From the NCBI RefSeq assembly GCF_936933875.1, contig NZ_CAKZIK010000022.1, forward strand, positions 62,001 through 126,000: a DNA stretch of 64,000 nucleotides. The letters are read 5' to 3'. Within the stretch, counting starts at the first letter, position 1. Every line of letters starts with the position of its first letter. Shown here piece after piece: positions 25,734 to 33,227 of this stretch. Below the pieces are notes generated by a model. That model searched no databases and was not told the DNA's origin. It saw only the letters and a program-made list of their open reading frames with translations. Source of the stretch: an uncultured Chryseobacterium sp. (lineage in GTDB: Bacteria; Bacteroidota; Bacteroidia; Flavobacteriales; Weeksellaceae). Position numbers and translations under genes: made by a program.

Positions 25734-26803
25734 GGAAAAATTACGGTAAAAATATAGGCTGCAAGATTTACCAACAATACCGTTCCGTAAAGGATATTGG
25801 TTTTGCCGCGGCTTAAAGAAAGCATCACGATAAAAACTGAAAGCGCAAGCAGAATGATGGATTTAATATCCAATCCTAATACAAACGGAATATCATAAAT
25901 AATACATACCACCGAAACTGCCGGAATTGTTAAACCAACACTCGCCAACGCAGAACCAAGACCCAGATTGATAGATGTTTGGATTTGATTTTTTCTGGCA
26001 GCCATAATTGCGGCCAGTCCTTCCGGAAGTAAAACCACTGACGCAATAATTACCCCCACTAAAGCTCTTGGAGCTCCCATGCTTTCTACAAAGTCTTCAA
26101 TAACAGGAGAAAGTCCTTTTGCCATAAAAATTACGACTGCGAGACAGACAACCAAAAGAAAAAGGCTTAGAAAAGTTTTTTGGACTGATGGAAGTTCTCC
26201 TCCATTTTCTTCGGCTCCTTCTACAATAAAATAATTTCTGTGTCTTACGGTTTGTACCATCAGAAACACGCCATAAATCACAAGACAGGCAATAGAAACA
26301 AAAATAAGTTGCGGTTCCGAATAAAACGGACCATGAACACTTGAGGTAAAATTCGGTAAAATAAGTGTGAGAACAAGGATAGCAATTAAGCTTACTAAGT
26401 AGGTTGTTGCGGAACTTCGCGCAAAAAACTGTTCACTATATTTTACACCTCCAACGAGAATACAGACTCCTAAAATTCCGTTCAAAATAAGCATGACTGC
26501 CGCAAAAATGGTATCTCTTGGATAAGTCATTGCTCCTTCTCCACCGGAAAGCATGAAGGATATTATCAATCCCACTTCCAAAATCGTAATACAGATGGCC
26601 AAAACAATGGTTCCATAAGGTTCGCCAACTTTGTGTGCCACAACTTCAGCATGATGAACTGCAGCAAGAACGCTTCCAAAAAGAAGTATTCCACCGATAG
26701 TATTGGCAGAAGTTCCGGCATCTTTCAGAAAACCAGAGAGATAAAAGATTGCAGAAATAATGGGAAGAATATTATACCATTTTAGGAAATAGCGCAGCTT
26801 CAT
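25730..26803 (-). CDS. Calcium/proton antiporter, ChaA-like
   Basis: 357 residues, ten or eleven hydrophobic helices, of the CaCA superfamily. The two inverted repeats each carry an acidic helix: GEPYGTIVLAICITILEVGLI in the first, and VLLPEGLAAIMAARKNQIQTSINLGLGSA in the second. This resembles E. coli ChaA (Na+/H+ and Ca2+/H+ exchange). Start chosen at MKLRYFLKWYN; the upstream extension has no family resemblance. Ion specificity is inferred from family only. Confidence 0.85.
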   Translation of the reverse strand: MKLRYFLKWYNILPIISAIFYLSGFLKDAGTSANTIGGILLFGSVLAAVHHAEVVAHKVGEPYGTIVLAICITILEVGLIISFMLSGGEGAMTYPRDTIFAAVMLILNGILGVCILVGGVKYSEQFFARSSATTYLVSLIAILVLTLILPNFTSSVHGPFYSEPQLIFVSIACLVIYGVFLMVQTVRHRNYFIVEGAEENGGELPSVQKTFLSLFLLVVCLAVVIFMAKGLSPVIEDFVESMGAPRALVGVIIASVVLLPEGLAAIMAARKNQIQTSINLGLGSALASVGLTIPAVSVVCIIYDIPFVLGLDIKSIILLALSVFIVMLSLSRGKTNILYGTVLLVNLAAYIFTVIFP

Positions 26804-26858
26804 ATTTTGATTTTTTACAAAATACGACTTTTTCGTCCTAAAACAAATCAAATTTTAA

Positions 26859-27206
26859 TTAAATCTGAGCTAAACAACGCCAAAAATAAAAATCCTGAAA
26901 ATCGGTAAACATATGAAAAAGCAAACCTACTGCGATGATTTTGTAGTTGCCTTTTAGAAATATAACACCTAAAAAGTAAAGCGCAATCATTGGATAAGTA
27001 TGTAAAGGATGAAATCCTACGCTGCTTCTGTTGGGGTCGAAAATTGGGTTGGCGAAAACGTGGTCTACATCCACCAACATCGTTGCCAACATCATGAGAT
27101 AAGCTTTCTTCCATTCTTTTCGAAAAAACATGTAAGCAATTACTGCCGGAAAAATAATGTGCAGAAAGTAGTGCACAAACTCTCGTAAATATAAAAACTC
27201 GCCCAT
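26859..27206 (-). CDS. DUF6122 family membrane protein
   Basis: 115 residues with four hydrophobic segments. Histidines and acidic residues at the membrane interface (LREFVHYFLHI, VDVDHVF, FHPLHTYP, FHMFTDF) form a pattern like a metal-dependent membrane hydrolase, and fit DUF6122. No activity has been proved for the family to my knowledge. It overlaps the stop of the alkD-like gene by 1 nt (TAATG), so the two are translationally coupled. Confidence 0.7.
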   Translation of the reverse strand: MGEFLYLREFVHYFLHIIFPAVIAYMFFRKEWKKAYLMMLATMLVDVDHVFANPIFDPNRSSVGFHPLHTYPMIALYFLGVIFLKGNYKIIAVGLLFHMFTDFQDFYFWRCLAQI

Positions 27207-27919
27207 TAAATTCTGCCTTTTAAGAAATCCTGACGCAAATCTTCATCCAGTTTTTCAATAGAATAACGAAGTGTGGTTCTGGGCATTTTTTTGTAGTGCC
27301 GTTTGAGGAAATCCATGAGTTCTTGTTGGTTTTTTTCACCCATTTCGCGCAACAACCAACCATTTGCTTTGTGCATTAAATCGTGTTCGTGGTGTAGGTT
27401 TTTCAATGCCAATCCTTTCAACAGTTCAAAACTGTTTCCTTTTTTGAGGTGCCACATGGTAGAAACAATTGCGATTCTTTTGCTCCACAGATTTTCTTCT
27501 TCGGATAATTCTTTAAGAATAGTATCATCTTGATTTTCAAAACAATACCGTCCCAAAATTTTATAGCACGAATTGTCCACCAAATCCCAGTTGTTAACGA
27601 ACTTTTTATTTTTCAGATAAAATTTTACAAGTTCGTCTTTCTCTTTTGAATCATTTGATTTTTCGAATTTTGTAACGAGCATCAGCAAAGCAGTGTGACG
27701 ATGTTCGTGAATTTTGGATGAAAGCAATTCTGCCAATTCTTCGAGAGAAATTTTATTCCAGAATTCTTTGGCCACTTTTCTTTGGTCGGGAACGGTAACG
27801 CCCATAAATTCATCACCTTCAGCATATTCACCAGGACCAGCCTTGAAAAAACGCGGAAAAAATTCTGCCTTTTCTTTGCTGGAAAGGAATTCAAAGGCTT
27901 GTTGGATGTCATTTATCAT
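27206..27919 (-). CDS. DNA alkylation repair protein, AlkD-like
   Basis: 237 residues of HEAT-like helical repeats, the AlkC/AlkD fold of DNA glycosylases that remove bulky N3/N7-alkyl bases without base flipping. The segment NNWDLVDNS (about 114-122) carries the Trp and Asp that match the AlkD active-site pair, and the C-terminus LRYSIEKL fits the last repeat. It is translated just before the DUF6122 gene. Confidence 0.85.
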   Translation of the reverse strand: MINDIQQAFEFLSSKEKAEFFPRFFKAGPGEYAEGDEFMGVTVPDQRKVAKEFWNKISLEELAELLSSKIHEHRHTALLMLVTKFEKSNDSKEKDELVKFYLKNKKFVNNWDLVDNSCYKILGRYCFENQDDTILKELSEEENLWSKRIAIVSTMWHLKKGNSFELLKGLALKNLHHEHDLMHKANGWLLREMGEKNQQELMDFLKRHYKKMPRTTLRYSIEKLDEDLRQDFLKGRI

Positions 27920-27957
27920 TGTAAAGTCGTTGAGTTGTAAAGTTGTAAAGCTGTAAA
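27920..27957. repeat. Left GTAAAG-rich repeat flanking the four-helix-bundle gene
   Basis: Several imperfect copies of (GT)TGTAAAG follow each other here. A related sequence in inverse orientation flanks the other side of the four-helix-bundle gene at 28324-28355. Confidence 0.5.
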
Positions 27958-27958
27958 A

Positions 27959-28323
27959 TTATTTTGCATTGACTGATTTGTGAAGTGCGATCAACTGATT
28001 AGAAATTTTTTCTGCATTACTTCTCAATTTCTGATATTCATCTTCGTTCAAAAATTTTAAATCTAAACAAAGAATGAGAAAATTAATAACCTCAATGCAG
28101 GAACTGTACGAGATATTTAGAAATCTTGCTTTTTCCACCTTTGTGCTTCTTGCAAAACCTTCAGCAATATTTGCTGTTATACTTAAAGAAGCTCTTCGAA
28201 TTTGGTTAGTAATTCCAAATTTTTCTTTTTCAGGAAACCATCTGTGATAACATAAATATTTTTTACAAATGCTCTCGCGTTTTGCCAAACATCAAGTTTC
28301 TCAAAGTAATATTTATGTTCCAT
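27959..28323 (-). pseudogene. Four-helix-bundle (S23/IVS-like) protein gene with a frameshift
   Basis: The gene starts with MEHKYYFEKLDVWQNARAF and ends with ...IALHKSVNAK, but these are in different frames. In the T-run of GGTTTCC (minus strand; 28235-28237) one T is missing relative to the family. Restoring it gives ITDGFPEKEKFGITNQIRRASLS, the expected family consensus, and a 121-residue protein. As sequenced, the ribosome would stop after 46 residues. The 3' part is open for 109 codons and looks well conserved. The function of this family (also encoded in rRNA intervening sequences, and related to Avd) is unknown. A sequencing error in a short homopolymer is possible. Confidence 0.75.
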
Positions 28324-28355
28324 CAATAATCAACTTTACGACTTCACGACTCAAT
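28324..28355. repeat. Right flanking repeat of the four-helix-bundle gene
   Basis: CAACTTTACGACTTCACGACTC is an approximate inverse of the GTCGTTGAGTTGTAAAGTTG sequence at the left flank. Together they bracket the gene. Confidence 0.45.
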
Positions 28356-28360
28356 AATTT

Positions 28361-29572
28361 CTAAACTTCCTCATCATCAAAATACTCAAAGAGAAAATCG
28401 TTGTAAGGGAACCTTGAAATATGGATTTTCAAGACCTCATCGTAAATCAACTTCTTCATTTCCGGGAAGTTCTCTTTCGTTAATGCTGAAATAAAGACGG
28501 TAGGGAATTTAGATTTTGCCATCCAAGTGTGTTGCCATTCGTCCAGAGAAATGTTTTTTCTGGAAGAAGGCGTTAAATCATCTTCATCTTTTTTCTCGTA
28601 CGCAAAAGCATCTATCTTGTTGAAAACCATAATCATCGGTTTTCTGTGCGCATCTATTTCCTGAAGAATTTGGTTGACAGAATTGATGTGGTCTTCAAAG
28701 CTTTCGTGCGAAATATCAACAACGTGAACCAGCAAATCCGCTTCGCGAACCTCATCCAAAGTTGATTTAAAAGACTCCACCAACTGTGTCGGCAATTTTC
28801 TGATAAAACCAACGGTGTCGGTTAGTAAAAACGGTAAATTTCCGATAACGACTTTTCTTACTGTGGTGTCAAGTGTTGCAAACAATTTATTTTCTGCGAA
28901 AACTTCAGACTTTGAAAGCGCATTCATCAACGTGGATTTCCCAACGTTCGTATAACCAACCAACGCAACACGAACCATTTTTCCACGGTTTTGGCGTTGT
29001 GTGGACATTTGTTTATCGATCGTTTTGAGTTTTTCCTTCAACAGGGAAATTCTGTCGCGGATAATTCTTCGGTCGGTCTCGATTTCTGTTTCACCGGGAC
29101 CGCGCATTCCGATACCACCTCGTTGACGTTCCAAGTGGGTCCACATTCTGGTTAAACGTGGCAAAAGGTACTCATACTGAGCGAGTTCCACTTGTGTTCT
29201 TGCGTATGAAGTTTGGGCTCTTTGCGCAAAAATATCAAGAATCAAATTGGTTCTGTCGAGAATTTTTACTTCGAGTTCTCTTTCTAAATTTTTGAGCTGA
29301 GACGGCGTAAGTTCGTCATCGAAAATAACGGTTCCGATTTCGTTTTCTTTTACATAATCACGAATTTCTTCCGCTTTTCCGCTTCCGACAAAAGTTTTGG
29401 AGTCGGGCTGAGACATTTTTTGTGTAAAACGTTTGTCCACAGTTGCTCCAGCGGTATAAGCCAAAAACCCGAGTTCATCAAGGTATGCTGTGAGTTTATC
29501 TTCGTCCTGATCTTTGGTAATTAAGCCTACCAAAACGGCTCTTTCGTAGATGTGTTCTTTTTTTTCGAGCAT
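28361..29572 (-). CDS. hflX: GTPase HflX
   Basis: 403 residues. HflX splits stalled or heat-damaged 70S ribosomes. The N-terminal HflX domain includes the motif RGGIGMRGPGETEIE (151-165). The GTPase domain has G1 GYTNVGKST (206-214), G3 DTVGF, and G4 NKID. A short C-terminal tail follows. The -7 box TAATTTTG (29626-29619) lies about 46 nt upstream of the ATG on the minus strand. Confidence 0.95.
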   Translation of the reverse strand: MLEKKEHIYERAVLVGLITKDQDEDKLTAYLDELGFLAYTAGATVDKRFTQKMSQPDSKTFVGSGKAEEIRDYVKENEIGTVIFDDELTPSQLKNLERELEVKILDRTNLILDIFAQRAQTSYARTQVELAQYEYLLPRLTRMWTHLERQRGGIGMRGPGETEIETDRRIIRDRISLLKEKLKTIDKQMSTQRQNRGKMVRVALVGYTNVGKSTLMNALSKSEVFAENKLFATLDTTVRKVVIGNLPFLLTDTVGFIRKLPTQLVESFKSTLDEVREADLLVHVVDISHESFEDHINSVNQILQEIDAHRKPMIMVFNKIDAFAYEKKDEDDLTPSSRKNISLDEWQHTWMAKSKFPTVFISALTKENFPEMKKLIYDEVLKIHISRFPYNDFLFEYFDDEEV

Positions 29573-29660
29573 ATATTATTGTTGCTTTCCGCGTGGGGCG
29601 GTTTGCTTTCGCTTTTGGCAAAATTAAGAATTTTGTTCGCCTTAATTTTATTTTAAATTT

Positions 29661-29927
29661 TTATTGTTTAGAAAATTTCCATTTCAAACCCAACAAAATC
29701 ACTGAAGCTAAAATTGAAACAGAATTGGTAACGATCATAGAAATATGGCTGTTTAGAATCCCGTACCATAACCAAAGTGAAGAGCTGACAACACCAATGA
29801 TTATGGTAAGCCAAGAAAGTTCATCCGTAGATTTTTCTTTCAATATTTTAAATATTTGCGGGATAAAAAGTGATGAAGACAAACCTCCAGCAACAAAACC
29901 GATAATTTCAGGATTGATATTTAGCAT
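29661..29927 (-). CDS. SemiSWEET-type sugar transporter, copy 1
   Basis: 88 residues, three transmembrane helices: one PQ-loop (MtN3) unit that dimerises to make a pore. The FIPQIFKILKEKSTDELSW segment is the classic PQ-loop motif with its proline hinge. The bacterial SemiSWEETs studied move sugars; substrate is unknown here. The gene follows directly after its paralogue and has no promoter of its own, so it is co-transcribed. Confidence 0.88.
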   Translation of the reverse strand: MLNINPEIIGFVAGGLSSSLFIPQIFKILKEKSTDELSWLTIIIGVVSSSLWLWYGILNSHISMIVTNSVSILASVILLGLKWKFSKQ

Positions 29928-29928
29928 A

Positions 29929-30195
29929 TTACGTTTTTTTTGTAAACTTCCATTTCATCCAGAGCATAATAACGGCGGTAAGAAATACAATAATATTGGT
30001 AAGAATTACCGAAATACTGTCTTTGAAAACACCATAAGCAATCCAAATTATGGTACTTGCCAAAACGATGAGGAAGGTGGAAACCGAAATATCTTTTACA
30101 GATTTTGATTTCCAGGTTTTAAAAATTTGAGGAACGAAGGTGATGCAGGACAAAAATCCTCCGGCAAGACCTATAATTTCTGGGTTAAAGTTCAT
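29929..30195 (-). CDS. SemiSWEET-type sugar transporter, copy 2
   Basis: About 88 residues, three helices, with FVPQIFKTWKSKSVKDIS as the PQ-loop. It is homologous to the gene 1 nt downstream (shared NPEIIG...PQIFK...KWKF). Start set at MNFNPEI; an in-frame start two codons upstream (MLM...) is equally possible. Upstream is a TATTTTTG box (30235-30228). Two adjacent but diverged copies could form a heterodimer. Confidence 0.88.
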   Translation of the reverse strand: MNFNPEIIGLAGGFLSCITFVPQIFKTWKSKSVKDISVSTFLIVLASTIIWIAYGVFKDSISVILTNIIVFLTAVIMLWMKWKFTKKT

Positions 30196-30273
30196 GAGCA
30201 ATGGATAATTAGCGATGAGTAACAGTACAAAAATAAAGAATTACTCATTACCTATCGCTTATCACCAATCTTT

Positions 30274-30711
30274 TCAATCCCAATCTGCAGCGACAAATTT
30301 CATTTGGTTTCCTTTTGTGTCTGTAAGGGTGAGATGATGTCCATCAATTTCATATTTCGTCATCAACGGAAGTGCTTTTCCAAAAGCATCTTCGAGTTTC
30401 ATATTGTTTTCGCAATACATCATGGTGCTTCCAACATCCGAGAATTTTACGGTTCCATTGGCTTTGAAATCTGCTTCAAAAAACATTTGATTGCAACCCA
30501 TTTTTGCCTTCCACAGGTTTTTGGGAGATTTTGTTTGGCTTAAATCCATTTGAGCATTGTTTTTCACCATTAAATCTCGGCTAAAGTTCTGAAATTCAAT
30601 CAGCATCCATTGCCGGTTCAGCTCATCGGGATTATTTTTTCCTGAGGCACAGCTTTGGAAAATGAAGAAAGAGGAAATGAACAGGAAAGTCTTAAGAAGC
30701 ATTTTCATCAT
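30274..30711 (-). CDS. META-domain lipoprotein (HslJ-like)
   Basis: 145 residues, a lipoprotein signal with lipobox FQSC at Cys21. The mature part matches the META domain: WMLIEF near the start, MGCNQMFFEADF, and YCENNMKLEDAFGKAL. META proteins such as E. coli HslJ are linked with novobiocin resistance and heat shock, but the biochemical role is unknown. It is a single gene between the SemiSWEET pair and the divergent S46 peptidase. Confidence 0.8.
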   Translation of the reverse strand: MMKMLLKTFLFISSFFIFQSCASGKNNPDELNRQWMLIEFQNFSRDLMVKNNAQMDLSQTKSPKNLWKAKMGCNQMFFEADFKANGTVKFSDVGSTMMYCENNMKLEDAFGKALPLMTKYEIDGHHLTLTDTKGNQMKFVAADWD

Positions 30712-30807
30712 TTTGATTTTATGAAAATTTTAACCCAAAACTGTACCAATTTCAGCTTGTTTTTGCGTTAAAATGGTTAATTTAGCGACATTAAAATTTT
30801 TAAGTAA

Positions 30808-32946
30808 ATGAAAAAAATATTTTTGCTACTCACATTTATGTTGAGTTTTATGCAGTTGAGAGCCGATGAAGGAATGTGGCTTTTCACATTGATTAAAAGA
30901 CTTAACGGTACAGATTTACAAAAACAGGGGCTTCACCTTACTGCGGATGAAATTTATTCTGTAAATAATTCAAGCTTGAAAGACGCTATCGTACAGTTTG
31001 GCGGTGGTTGTACTGCAGAAATTGTATCTCAGGAAGGTTTACTTTTCACGAATCACCACTGTGGTTACGGGAACATTGCGGCACTTTCTACTCCTCAAAA
31101 AGATTATTTAACGAATGGTTATTGGGCAAAGAAAAAATCTGAAGAACTTCCTGCTAAAGGACTTAAAGTAAGATTTTTGGTAAGAATGGACGATGTTTCA
31201 GCAAGAATTAATGCAAAACTAAACGGTGTTGCAGAAGCTGACCGTAAAAAAATCATCGATGACGAATACAAAGCCATTGAAAAAGAAAACAATGGAAACG
31301 GAAAATATACTGTTGTTGTAAGAGATTTCTTTAACGGAAATGAGTTCTATTATTTTGTATATCAGGATTATAACGATGTAAGATTTGTAGGAACACCTCC
31401 TGCTTCCTTAGGAAAATTTGGTGGTGACACAGATAACTGGGAATGGCCAAGACATACTGCGGATTTCTCTGTATTCAGAATATATGCTGATGCGAACAAC
31501 AATCCTGCAGAATATTCTGTAAACAACGTTCCATTAAAGCCAAAACATTCATTACCAATTTCTTTAAAAGGTTATAAACCCAATGATTTTGCCATGATCG
31601 TTGGTTTCCCAGGAAGAACAAACCGTTACCTTACATCTTACGGAATTGAGCAAATGGTGAACAAAGATTATCCGGCTTGGGTAGAAGCTTCGAAACTGGC
31701 AATGGACGTGATGAAAAAATACATGGACAAAGACCAGGCTACAAAACTGAACTACGCTTCACAATACGCAGGAGTTGCAAACTACTGGAAAAACAGACAG
31801 GGAACTATTGACGCTGTAAATAAAAACGGAACAATTTCCGACAAGCAGGCTTTGGAAAATTCCTACAATACATGGGCATTAAAAGGTGAAAATGAGGCAA
31901 CTTACAGCTCTGTGTTGAAAGATATTCAGGCTTACTATCAACAAACTTCGAACAGAGGTGTTGAAAGAAATTACGGAGCTCAACTTCAGAGAAATGCTAA
32001 ATATATTTCTTACGCGTATTCTTTAGGTGCTTTGCTGAAATCTTATGCTGACCAAGATGCTGCAGGAAAAGCAGCAATGAAAACTAAAGTTACAGATGCT
32101 ATTAACAATGCTTATGATAAATTCAATACGAATTTAGAAGGCGAAATGTTGAACTCTATGGTCAATCTTTATCAGCAAAGAGTAAACAAAGATGTAGCTT
32201 CTCCCACTTTAATGGCTGCAAACGCTTCCGCACTTTCTAACATGGCTTTTGCTTCTATTTTTGCGAATAAAGAATCTGCAATGGCTTTTGTAAACAATCC
32301 GGACAGATTGAAAATTGACGCAGACCCATTATTGAAACTAGCAAATGGGTACATGGCTGACCAAAAACTTGCAGGTGAAAGATGGGTAAAAGTGGACGAA
32401 AATTTTGCTAAAAACAACAGACTGTTCTTTGATGGTTTGAGAAAATCTCAACCGGACAAAGTATTTTATCCGGATGCCAACTCAACAATGAGAGTAACTT
32501 TTGGAAAAATTGCTACGCTACCGGAAAGAACGGACAGAAAATACTTCGGTATTAAAGAGAAAAATAATTATTACACAGACATTAATGGATTGGTTGCTAA
32601 GTACAAAAAAGGTGATGAAGAGTTTGATTTACCTGCAGATTTCCTGGCTTTAGTAGCTAAAAAAGATTGGGGACAATATGCGGACAAAAAGAATAAAACA
32701 TTACCGGTGAACTTCCTTTCTGATAATGATATTACGGGTGGAAACTCAGGCTCTCCAATTATGGACGGTTACGGAAGGTTGATTGGTCTTGCTTTCGACG
32801 GAAACAGTGAAGCTTTAAGTGGCGACATCGTTTTCGAAAAAGAATGGCAGAAAACCATCAACGTTGATATCCGTTTTGTTCTTTGGATTATTGAAAAATA
32901 TGGTAAAGCAGGTCACTTAATTAGTGAAATGAAGTTTGTAAAATAA
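30808..32946 (+). CDS. S46 family dipeptidyl-peptidase (DPP7/DPP11 type)
   Basis: 712 residues with a signal peptide (about 1-18). S46 enzymes remove dipeptides from oligopeptides in the periplasm and feed amino acid use. Catalytic triad: the HH pair of TNHHCG (83-84), Asp in HTADFS (219), and Ser647 in GNSGSP. Eighteen residues after Ser647, the S1-subsite position is Gly665 (FDGN), as in DPP7. DPP11 has Arg there. I therefore expect preference for hydrophobic P1 residues over Asp/Glu (inferred from family knowledge). A terminator-like palindrome follows. Confidence 0.92.
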   Translation: MKKIFLLLTFMLSFMQLRADEGMWLFTLIKRLNGTDLQKQGLHLTADEIYSVNNSSLKDAIVQFGGGCTAEIVSQEGLLFTNHHCGYGNIAALSTPQKDYLTNGYWAKKKSEELPAKGLKVRFLVRMDDVSARINAKLNGVAEADRKKIIDDEYKAIEKENNGNGKYTVVVRDFFNGNEFYYFVYQDYNDVRFVGTPPASLGKFGGDTDNWEWPRHTADFSVFRIYADANNNPAEYSVNNVPLKPKHSLPISLKGYKPNDFAMIVGFPGRTNRYLTSYGIEQMVNKDYPAWVEASKLAMDVMKKYMDKDQATKLNYASQYAGVANYWKNRQGTIDAVNKNGTISDKQALENSYNTWALKGENEATYSSVLKDIQAYYQQTSNRGVERNYGAQLQRNAKYISYAYSLGALLKSYADQDAAGKAAMKTKVTDAINNAYDKFNTNLEGEMLNSMVNLYQQRVNKDVASPTLMAANASALSNMAFASIFANKESAMAFVNNPDRLKIDADPLLKLANGYMADQKLAGERWVKVDENFAKNNRLFFDGLRKSQPDKVFYPDANSTMRVTFGKIATLPERTDRKYFGIKEKNNYYTDINGLVAKYKKGDEEFDLPADFLALVAKKDWGQYADKKNKTLPVNFLSDNDITGGNSGSPIMDGYGRLIGLAFDGNSEALSGDIVFEKEWQKTINVDIRFVLWIIEKYGKAGHLISEMKFVK

Positions 32947-32968
32947 TATACAACACTGTTATAATTGA

Positions 32969-32995
32969 ACGTCGCAGCTTCGCTGCGGCGTTTTT
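32969..32995 (+). terminator. Terminator of the S46 gene, palindrome copy 2 of the GC-rich family
   Basis: A 10-bp stem around GTCGCAGC-TTC-GCTGCGGC with one G-U mismatch and a T5 tract: a functional-looking terminator that shares the TTC loop and GC-rich stem with the family at 25.2, 43.3 and 52.5 kb. I see nothing convincing in the rest of the 280-bp gap (33001-33176). Confidence 0.7.
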
Positions 32996-33176
32996 ATTTG
33001 CAATAATTCATACAGTTTTTTGTATCAATAATTACATTTAGAGTGGTTTATTAATACCAGGATTTCCAACAATTACGCAATTTAAGAAGCAGTAGAGACC
33101 AATCAATTCGTTTTAAAGCTTATGTTTTTTAAATCATTCGACATTCATCACTGCAATAGGTAAATCATTTAAAAAC

Positions 33177-33201
33177 AAAAAAACCACCTCTTGCGAGGTG
33201 G
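33177..33201 (-). terminator. Terminator of the M4 metallopeptidase gene
   Basis: A 7-bp stem CCACCTC / GAGGTGG with a TTGC loop; the minus strand runs into T7 after it. Confidence 0.8.
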
Positions 33202-33227
33202 CTTTCCCATAGTTTATTTAACAATGT

